Below are positions 32,956 to 41,111 of a DNA stretch of 41,111 nucleotides, in pieces (the first letter of the stretch is position 1; the number at the start of each line of letters is the position of its first letter). The notes under the pieces were generated by a model. It ran no database searches. It had not been told where the DNA came from and saw only the letters and a list, made by a program, of their open reading frames with translations. The stretch is from positions 1 through 41,111 of the forward strand of contig CALKMA010000039.1 of the NCBI GenBank assembly GCA_937993755.1, given 5' to 3'. The position numbers and the translations under genes are program-made. The stretch comes from HGM13233 sp900762805 (GTDB lineage: Bacteria > Bacillota > Clostridia > Oscillospirales > Ruminococcaceae).

Positions 32956-33952
32956 AAAACGATTGTATGAGCAGCTGGCGGTCGGGGGCGCGCACGGTGT
33001 TTACGCCGCGGCATCGCCCGACAGCTACCTGCTGCGCCGCCTGACCGAGCGCATCGTGGCCGCGGCGCCGCAGCCCTGCGAGGTGCTGCGGATCGACGCC
33101 AAAACGCTCGATCTCGGCCAGCTGGCCGACCGCCGGCTGGAGGCCGCGCCCCTTTTCGGCGGCTCGACGGCTTTTATTCTGAACGGAGATACATTGGGCG
33201 AGCTTGCCGCGTCAGACCGCGCACAGCTGGCCGAGCTGCTGAACGGTCTGCCGCCGCACGTATTGTTTATCGTCACGGCAACGGCCGACAATCGGCGTCC
33301 GGCACTGCCAAAGGAGCTTGAAAAGCTTTGTCCGCCCGACGCGGCAGGGGTGGTGCTGCCCCGCGCCGAGGGTGAGGCGCTTGAGGCGGCGGTGCGCGAG
33401 ATGGCCCGCGCCGCCGGGACCTCCATCGATCGCGCTGCCGTGCGCCGCGTGGCTGAGCTGTGCGGCGGCGATCTGGCTGCCATCCGCGGCGAAATAGAAA
33501 AGGCGGCGGCCTACAGCGGCTACACCTCCATTAAAGCCGACCTGTTTGACCGCCTGACCGCCCGCACCACCGATACCGGCGTCTTCGACATCATCCGCGC
33601 CGCCTCGGCCGGCAACAAGGCCGGCGCACTGACGGCGCTGGGCGAGCTGCTGCGCGCCAGAGAGGAGCCCATCGCCATTGCGGCGGCGCTCAATAACAAC
33701 TATATCAATTATTACCGCGCGCTGCTCATCAAGCGCGCCGGCGGCTCACTTGACCGCTTCTATGCCGCCTACGGCTACCGCAGGAATGACGTCAAGCCCA
33801 AGATCGCCTTTGAGCGCTGCGGCAGCTACAGCATCGAGCGGCTCGAACGGATCATCGGGGTGCTCTGCCGTCTCGACGCCGAGCTCAAGGGCTCGCGCGC
33901 CGACAGCCGGGTGCTGCTGGAAACGGCTCTGAGCGAGATATTGATGATATAG
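32939..33952 (+). CDS. holA: DNA polymerase III delta subunit
   Basis: A 337-residue clamp-loader subunit that opens the beta sliding clamp. Its N-terminal ATPase-like fold includes LLNGLPPHVLFIVTA, followed by the helical lid (AVRRVAELCGGDLAAIRGEIEK) and the C-terminal collar domain with the family's FDIIRAASAGNKAGALTAL. It starts with TTG at 32939, preceded by GGAGG 8 bases upstream; no ATG is near. The gene overlaps the end of comEC, a common neighbour in Firmicutes. Confidence 0.9.
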   Translation: MKNIAEKRLYEQLAVGGAHGVYAAASPDSYLLRRLTERIVAAAPQPCEVLRIDAKTLDLGQLADRRLEAAPLFGGSTAFILNGDTLGELAASDRAQLAELLNGLPPHVLFIVTATADNRRPALPKELEKLCPPDAAGVVLPRAEGEALEAAVREMARAAGTSIDRAAVRRVAELCGGDLAAIRGEIEKAAAYSGYTSIKADLFDRLTARTTDTGVFDIIRAASAGNKAGALTALGELLRAREEPIAIAAALNNNYINYYRALLIKRAGGSLDRFYAAYGYRRNDVKPKIAFERCGSYSIERLERIIGVLCRLDAELKGSRADSRVLLETALSEILMI

Positions 33953-33972
33953 CAGCAAACGCCAAAAAGGAA

Positions 33973-33999
33973 TTAGCACTCTTAGTTACTGAGTGCTAA
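33973..33999. promoter_or_regulatory. CIRCE operator (HrcA binding site)
   Basis: TTAGCACTC, nine bases, GAGTGCTAA: a perfect match to the CIRCE consensus. HrcA binds it and releases under heat shock. It lies 87 bases before the clpB ATG, upstream of the promoter at 34033. Confidence 0.97.
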
Positions 34000-34032
34000 T
34001 TTTTAATATACAATTCATTTTGTGTTCATATA

Positions 34033-34061
34033 TTGTTCATGATTATAGCCTATCATATAGA
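34033..34061 (+). promoter_or_regulatory. Candidate promoter of clpB
   Basis: TTGTTC (34033-34038), 17 bases, TATAGA (34056-34061). The transcript would start close to the AAAGGAGGG ribosome site (34072-34080), giving a very short leader. A promoter overlapping CIRCE is an alternative that I could not define. Confidence 0.5.
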
Positions 34062-34086
34062 CAGTTTCCGAAAAGGAGGGCAAAAA

Positions 34087-36681
<2,595 letters not shown>

Positions 36682-36701
36682 GACAGCCGCAGGCTGAAAA
36701 G

Positions 36702-36741
36702 AGGCCCCGCCCGCACGAAGCTGTGCAGACGGGGCCTTGTT
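36702..36741 (+). terminator. Rho-independent terminator of clpB
   Basis: AGGCCCCG/CGGGGCCT outer stem with an inner GCAC/GTGC, then TTGTTGT. It lies 20 bases after the clpB stop. Confidence 0.85.
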
Positions 36742-37065
36742 GTCGGTCAGCATTAGCAAAAAATGACCCGCAGCTATGCAGGGGAGAGCGGGAGAATTAT
36801 ATGGTTATGACTTCCCAAAAAATTCTGCTCGCGCGGCGGCAGGGCTGCCTGCTTTCCGGCTTCTGCGGCGGCAGTGCCCGCGGCGCCGCGAAAGGAGGGT
36901 ACTGGCAGTGCCGCCGCATCGGTCGACAAGGATGCCTGCCATGCCCTGCAAGGCCGCAGTGGGCTGATGACAACCGGCTTTGCCGCCATGGCAGGAGCGG
37001 GGAAGAGGATAGGATAAAGAAGCGCGGCCCTCGGCTGGGCCGGTATGCAAGCAGGAAAGGAGAGC

Positions 37066-37149
37066 ATGTGCTTTTTCTGCTATTTTTGTTTGCAGGTGTT
37101 TTCCAACGGCAGGGGCGGGACGGAACGGCTGGCTTTACAGAAGCTTTAA
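37066..37149 (+). CDS. Possible 27-residue cysteine-rich peptide
   Basis: ATG at 37066 with AAAGGAG three bases upstream opens a frame for a 27-residue peptide beginning MCFFCYFCLQVF, with three cysteines in a hydrophobic, aromatic N-terminus and a polar tail ending LALQKL. The ribosome site is strong but a little close. The same bases lie inside a longer open frame in another reading that also lacks support. I do not recognise it, and chance is a real possibility. Confidence 0.2.
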   Translation: MCFFCYFCLQVFSNGRGGTERLALQKL

Positions 37150-37488
37150 CCGGACAGGCGACACAGTAGGCAAGGAGAGGGCTGCTTGCAGCACAAGAAA
37201 AAAGATATCCATTTTGTCACGAGTTATTTGACAGCTTGGTCAAAAGACTGATTATTCAGCTCTGTGCCAGTTTTTGCTGAAAATAAAGCAAGTACATGGT
37301 GTACCTTTACTGACACTTTCGCCCTGCCGTAGTCATGATGCTCTGCCAGGAGATTCATAAACAGCCAAAAGACAACACAATACACAAATATAATTGCCGC
37401 TTCTTATGCATAACAACAATCATGAACAAAAATAGTCGGTTTACGGGGTGGAAATGTGAAATTCGGGATAGGAAAGGCTTTTCAAAAC

Positions 37489-37497
37489 TGCTATGAT
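37489..37497 (+). promoter_or_regulatory. Possible extended -10 promoter of the binding-protein gene
   Basis: TGC-TATGAT forms an extended -10 element 58 bases before the ATG at 37555. No good -35 is seen at 17 bases, which extended -10 promoters can tolerate. Confidence 0.35.
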
Positions 37498-37554
37498 TGT
37501 TTTTGACAAGAGGCGAAGATATCGCCCGGCGAAATGAAATAGGGGGAACTTATC

Positions 37555-38553
37555 ATGAAAAAGATTTTTGCGATTTTTTTGGCTGTGTGTTTGCTGGCAA
37601 CGTTGGCAGGCTGCGGCACTTCGGGCCCTGAGCAGGAGAAGACAGACAGCCTGACCATCTATACCACGGTCTCCGACACGACGGTGGAAACCATCGTTGG
37701 CGAATTCGAGGCCAAGACCGGCATTAAGGTCGAGCTTGTGACTGGCGGTGTGGGCGAGCTTCTCAAGAGGATTGAGTCTGAGCGGGACAACCCCTTAGGC
37801 GATCTGATTTGGGGTGCGGCGTTGTCCTCGATTCAGGCCTATGACGTAGGGCTGTTTGAGCTCTATGTTTCTGAAAACAATGATGCTATCTATCAGCAGT
37901 ATCAGGTCGATGGCGGTGTTTACAGTGTTTACGGCGTGGCCATGCGATGCCTGCTTGTCAACACCAATTTGGTCGGTGATATGGAAATTACCGGTTACCA
38001 GAGTTTACTTCAGGATGGCTTGAAAGGCAAGATTGCCATGGTCGATCCCTCCGCTTCTTCTGGCTTTGGTCAGCTTTCCAACATGTTCTTTGACATGGGC
38101 ACAAAGAATGACCCGGAGTCCGATGCGGCGTGGGATTATGTTACCAAGTTCTGCGAAGCGCTTGACGGTAAGCTGCTCAACAGCTCCAGCGCGGTTTGGA
38201 AAGGCGTCTGTGACGGCGAGTACACCGTCGGCCTGACATATGAGGAAGTCGCTCTTCAGGCTGTGAAAGACGGCTACCCGGTCAAGATTGTTTATTGCAG
38301 CGAGGGTGCTTTTGGTGAAGCCACGACGGCTGCCATAATCAAAGGCGCAAAGAATTTGGCTAACAGCGTACTCTTTTCATTCAGCAGAAGCGGCACTGTG
38401 GGTTCCGTCGTGTTGAACACGCCCAAGGCAACGCCGGCCTTCCAAAGCCAGGTGAAGCTGTCCTCCACTCAGTCATATCGCAGACCCCTTTTGATGTCCG
38501 CTATCATGAACCGCTTGTTTTTCTCGTTCAGCTTTGCCAGGACAAGCTCGTAG
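37555..38553 (+). pseudogene. FbpA/AfuA-type ABC substrate-binding lipoprotein, 3' end replaced
   Basis: A lipoprotein start (MKKIFAIFLAVCLLA, lipobox LAGC) is followed by an iron/hexose-phosphate type binding-protein fold (COG1840): DSLTIYTTVSDTTVETIV, then GDLIWGAALSS, YGVAMRCLLVNT and KIAMVDPSASSGFG. Family similarity ends after AAIIKGAKN near residue 267. The last 65 residues of the open frame are antisense to an ATPase pseudogene (38357-38828) and look like junk. The normal C-terminal lobe of about 70-80 residues is missing, so the product is likely non-functional. No permease or ATPase gene is adjacent. Ribosome site AGGGGGAA. Confidence 0.8.
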
Positions 38554-38828
38554 ATGTGTGTGATGATCAGCCTGCGGTTTTCCTCTTCATGCTGTGTGAA
38601 ATCCAGCTTGTACTATTCTATGATGGCTCTTTGCTCGTCCATAACATCGTCTATATTGCCGGTGGTGCGGTATTTCTCCACCGCAGCGGGCATACCTCCG
38701 ATAATCGGGTAGAGATTGAACATCTCCATGATTTTGCCGTGGATCACTTCATCCACAGGTGTTTTGGACAGAAAAGCACACCGCAGCTTATCCAATACAG
38801 GCTTTCCAAAACAATAGGCGAATCAAGG
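38357..38828 (-). pseudogene. Fragment of an AAA ATPase with DUF4143 domain
   Basis: Read on the minus strand, one frame gives LYPIIGGMPAAVEKY, then MDEQRAIIE, a TAG stop, YKLDFTQHEEENRRLII, ELVLAKLNEKNKRFMIADI, RGLRYD, a TGA stop and VEDSFTWLWKAGVALGVF. This is the middle part of the common bacterial AAA ATPase/DUF4143 family. Both ends are missing, and two in-frame stops show decay. Its 3' end joins directly to the truncated binding-protein gene at about 38355, so an insertion or recombination replaced that gene's end. Confidence 0.8.
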
Positions 38829-38992
38829 CAAAACGGAAGGGCTTACCGCCCGCTTTTCACAGACAGCAAGCCCTTCCAGTGGCTTGAACAATTTTTACTT
38901 AGAATTATTGTCTAACTTTTTGGGGCGCTTTGAAGTTGCAGAGGTGTTTTTTACTTGATATATCTGTTTTGCTGATGCAACGGAAAAAGGGG
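38554..38992. other. Decayed stretch between binding protein and GntR gene
   Basis: Mostly the ATPase pseudogene. After it, a 10-bp inverted repeat GGAAGGGCTT/AAGCCCTTCC (38835-38844 and 38868-38877) and AT-rich DNA with T-runs; it could be the end of a lost mobile element or a terminator for the minus-strand GntR gene. No intact gene is seen. Confidence 0.55.
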
Positions 38993-39739
38993 CTATTCCA
39001 GAATTGATACAACAGGGATGGATAGCATGTTGCCGTTGATCTCTGAAACGGAATATTCGACTGGTGTTCCATCTTTCACGCTGTTAACGGAGCTGATGGT
39101 AAAAATCGGGTCACCAGCCTTCATTTTGAGAACCTCAATATCATAGGGGTTGGTCAACAGCGAGGCAGAGATGACCGACTCGGCGCGGCGAATGGGATAA
39201 CCCAAGCTTTCAAGATAAGTATGAAAGCCTTCTTCAACACGGTTTGCCTCACGTCGGAAGTTTGGCATGACGGCGACAGGTGTGTGACTGCGGGTGAGAG
39301 ACAATGGTATATCGTTACCATACTCAACGCGGTGGAAAATCCAAATCGGAGTTGATGGAGATATCTGCAACTTTGCTGCGATGTCAGTATTGGCGGCAGC
39401 GCGCCCGATTTTGATAATCTTTTTGCGTAGGCTGCGCCCAGTGGCGGAAATGAGTTGAGATGTATTGAGCGTGATGTTGGCCAAAGGTTCCTTAGGCTTA
39501 TTAAATACGTCAGACACAAAGGTACCGACGCCGCGCTTACGGAAAAGATACCCCTCTGTGACTAACTCGTTGATGGCCTGTCGCACAGTGGTGCGGGAGA
39601 CCAAGAGCATTTGCTGTAATTCTGATTCAGTGGGGATAGCCTGATTAATGGGATAGTTGCCAGTTTTTATCTGGTCAATAATAAACTGCTTGACCTGATA
39701 GTAAAGGGGAGCTGCGCTTTCTTTCAATAGTACTCTCAT
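38993..39739 (-). CDS. GntR-family regulator with UTRA domain (HutC type)
   Basis: A 248-residue one-component regulator. The N-terminal winged helix (residues 1-70) has PLYYQVKQFIIDQI, PTESELQQMLLVSRTTVRQAI and YLFRKRGVGTFV, the full GntR signature. The UTRA ligand-binding domain (about 90-248) carries IWIFHRVEY and PVEYSVSEINGN. HutC-type members sense sugars, sugar phosphates or amino acids. The ATG at 39739 is in the right place for the HTH but has only a weak ribosome site. Divergent from the isomerase-like gene at 39962, its likely target. Confidence 0.93.
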   Translation of the reverse strand: MRVLLKESAAPLYYQVKQFIIDQIKTGNYPINQAIPTESELQQMLLVSRTTVRQAINELVTEGYLFRKRGVGTFVSDVFNKPKEPLANITLNTSQLISATGRSLRKKIIKIGRAAANTDIAAKLQISPSTPIWIFHRVEYGNDIPLSLTRSHTPVAVMPNFRREANRVEEGFHTYLESLGYPIRRAESVISASLLTNPYDIEVLKMKAGDPIFTISSVNSVKDGTPVEYSVSEINGNMLSIPVVSILE

Positions 39740-39891
39740 CTTTGTATATTTCCGAATAGCTTAAAAAGTTCTCAAAATATGAAGACAAACCGAGACAAAT
39801 TAATAATAACATATGATTCTTGACATTGCAAGCATAAATAATGAGTCATGATAGTAACGATGACAAAATAATGAAGGACGGGCTGAAATTT

Positions 39892-39903
39892 GTTGTTGAC
39901 AAC
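39892..39903. promoter_or_regulatory. Candidate GntR operator at the isomerase promoter
   Basis: GTTGT-TG-ACAAC is a perfect 5-bp-arm dyad that ends 3 bases before a TATAAG -10-like box (39907-39912). A repressor bound here would cover the promoter of the gene at 39962. A palindrome ATCATGAT follows at about 39920. Confidence 0.45.
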
Positions 39904-39961
39904 GACTATAAGATGTGAGATCATGATGTCATTACCACGGATGGAGGTCAGATAGCAAATT

Positions 39962-41111
39962 ATGTGGGAAAACAAAACACGCACCCCTAACTTTGAGCTT
40001 AGCCCGTACGTATCGGTTAAGAACACCGTCAGCTATGCCGGTTACGAGTCCATTGTTGAACAGTTGAAAAAGAGCATCGCAACTGGTCGCAAGACGGTTG
40101 TTGTTTTTGATTACTATCACGGTGTCGATGAAAAAAAACTGTATGATGAGCTTATTTCCAAGCTGGATGCCGACCTGTGGGTCGATACTGACGAGGCAAA
40201 GTTGCCTGAGTCTGTGATTGAGCCTAAATTTCACGAATTCATTACTGATGACCGTGTCAATGGTGTGATGTGTACCTGCAAGATAGAAGAATTCTTTGAT
40301 GAGGAAAAGATTGCGGAACTTCGTGCGCGCATCGAAAGGGCAGAGGGCCTTGTTGTTGTTTATGGCGTTGCGGCAACCGTCATCTGCAATGGCGATATCC
40401 TCGTGCTGGCTCATGTTGGCGTGCAGGAGATCAAATATCGCTATGCCCGTGGTCTCGATAACTGGGGCGCCGGAAACTATAAAGAGGAGAACCTCCGTAA
40501 AGATAAACGTTACACTTTTCTTGAGGGTCGCGTGCAGGAGTGGCACCGCCGTCCACTGCTTGAAAGGATGGATTACATAATTGACGATTTCAATGTTGAT
40601 CGTCCGGTCATGATTTGCAAGCGTACCTTTGACCGTATTACAGAGGATCTGGTCAGTCGACCGTTTCAGACCGTTCCGTTTTTCAATCCTGGTGTTTGGG
40701 GAGGTCATTGGTGTCAGCAGGTGTTGGGAGCCGGCAGAGATCTTGTCAATACCGCTTGGGGCATTACAGGTATGATCGACTGGCAGGATATTCAGGTCAA
40801 TGTCGGAGGAAATATCTTCCGCGTTCGTGGAAAAGACTTGGAATATGCTCGTCCACTCGAGCTGCTTGGCGGACAGGTATTCTTCCTTTATGGTTATCGC
40901 TGCCCCATTACGATGGACTTTCTCGATACGATGGAAGGCCAAAATCTCAGCCTTCAGTGCCATCCGACGGTCAGCTACTGTCAGGAGGTGTTCAATGCTC
41001 CGACTGGCCACTATGAAAGCTATTATATGATGGACACCAGCGAAACATCTTCGGTTTATGTTGATGTGCGGCTTGAAAGAAAACAAAGCGTACTGCAAAC
41101 CTATCATAAAG
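39962..41111 (+). CDS. Class I mannose-6-phosphate isomerase-like protein (partial)
   Basis: The open frame runs off the window end after 383 residues. The second half matches type I mannose-6-phosphate isomerase (cupin): PFFNPGVWGGHW near residue 239, then the metal-binding LQCHP (Q332, H334) and HYESYYMMD (E352). The first 230 residues are an extra domain starting with KTVVVFDYYHG, as in the long gut-bacterial forms of about 580-600 residues; its role is unknown. The enzyme would interconvert mannose-6-P and fructose-6-P or a related sugar phosphate. ATG at 39962, GGAGGT 13 bases upstream, a rather long spacing. Divergent from a GntR regulator. Confidence 0.85.
   Translation, partial: MWENKTRTPNFELSPYVSVKNTVSYAGYESIVEQLKKSIATGRKTVVVFDYYHGVDEKKLYDELISKLDADLWVDTDEAKLPESVIEPKFHEFITDDRVNGVMCTCKIEEFFDEEKIAELRARIERAEGLVVVYGVAATVICNGDILVLAHVGVQEIKYRYARGLDNWGAGNYKEENLRKDKRYTFLEGRVQEWHRRPLLERMDYIIDDFNVDRPVMICKRTFDRITEDLVSRPFQTVPFFNPGVWGGHWCQQVLGAGRDLVNTAWGITGMIDWQDIQVNVGGNIFRVRGKDLEYARPLELLGGQVFFLYGYRCPITMDFLDTMEGQNLSLQCHPTVSYCQEVFNAPTGHYESYYMMDTSETSSVYVDVRLERKQSVLQTYHK

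Larger units (their letters stand above)
36682..37554. other. Long non-coding stretch with G+C drop
   Basis: After the clpB terminator, about 400 bases are GC-rich with inverted repeats (CCTGCCATG/CATGGCAGG at 36935 and 36987). From about 37170 the sequence becomes AT-rich and stays lower in G+C to the window end. Open frames in the first part (36801-37169) have some ribosome-like sites but no family features. A short GTACA/TGTAC dyad and an extended -10 (37489-37497) lie in the second part. Confidence 0.55.

Noticed and set aside
38835..38877. Terminal inverted repeats of an insertion sequence
   Set aside because: The 10-bp arms are only 23 bases apart and no transposase gene or target duplication is seen; a terminator-like hairpin or remnant is as likely.
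38556..38915. A 119-codon plus-strand open frame after the binding protein
   Set aside because: It is the reverse strand of the AAA/DUF4143 pseudogene; the minus-strand reading has the real family similarity.

Overview
The window reads as chromosomal DNA of a high-G+C Firmicute, most likely a gut Clostridia of the Oscillospiraceae/Ruminococcaceae type. Evidence for this: AGGAGG-type ribosome sites before nearly every gene, TTGACA-17-TATAAT promoters, a T-box leader before alaS, a perfect CIRCE operator before clpB, a cellobiose-type PTS with a PRD regulator, and a Bmp-type nucleoside ABC importer. There are no rRNA or tRNA genes, no CRISPR array and no intact insertion sequence. The genus cannot be read from the sequence alone.

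Layout. (1) 98-1837: a TetR-family repressor divergent from an extended SDR (NAD-dependent epimerase/dehydratase-like), with a shared 10-bp dyad motif on both sides of the intergenic region. (2) 1956-7444: a PRD/EIIA-type regulator divergent from a PTS operon (EIIA, GH1 6-phospho-beta-glucosidase, EIIC, EIIB). An exact TTGCGGCA/TGCCGCAA palindrome lies directly upstream of the operon's -35 box. (3) 7927-10889: a Cof-type HAD phosphatase, the queuosine enzyme QueH, an acidic two-TM protein and a DUF1893 protein. (4) 11766-15915: promoter, potABCD polyamine ABC operon and terminator; PotD carries an unusual C-terminal membrane anchor. (5) 16390-25820: the most interesting block. It holds an ADP-ribosylglycohydrolase-family protein, a medium-chain dehydrogenase without the usual zinc cysteines, a Bmp lipoprotein with a two-domain ATPase and two permeases, and two overlapping inosine/uridine-type nucleoside hydrolases. 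It looks like an uptake and N-glycoside-cleavage route for nucleosides or an ADP-ribose-like compound. (6) 25986-26525: a lower-G+C transglutaminase-like protein. (7) 26997-33952: T-box-controlled alaS, then a HIT protein, an Apt-like phosphoribosyltransferase, comEC and holA. (8) 33973-36741: CIRCE-controlled clpB with its terminator. (9) 36742-41111: a visibly lower-G+C end with long non-coding DNA, a FbpA/AfuA-type binding protein whose 3' end is replaced by an antisense fragment of an AAA/DUF4143 ATPase pseudogene, a GntR/UTRA regulator, and a class I mannose-6-phosphate isomerase-like gene cut by the window edge.

Working together: the PTS block imports and hydrolyses beta-glucosides. The nucleoside block plus the Apt-like enzyme could form a salvage chain (import, base release, base to nucleotide). 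The right end looks like a decaying hexose-phosphate or mannose locus. Large intergenic stretches (7445-7926, 10890-11958, 15877-16508, 36682-37554) are rich in short hairpins and hold no convincing genes.
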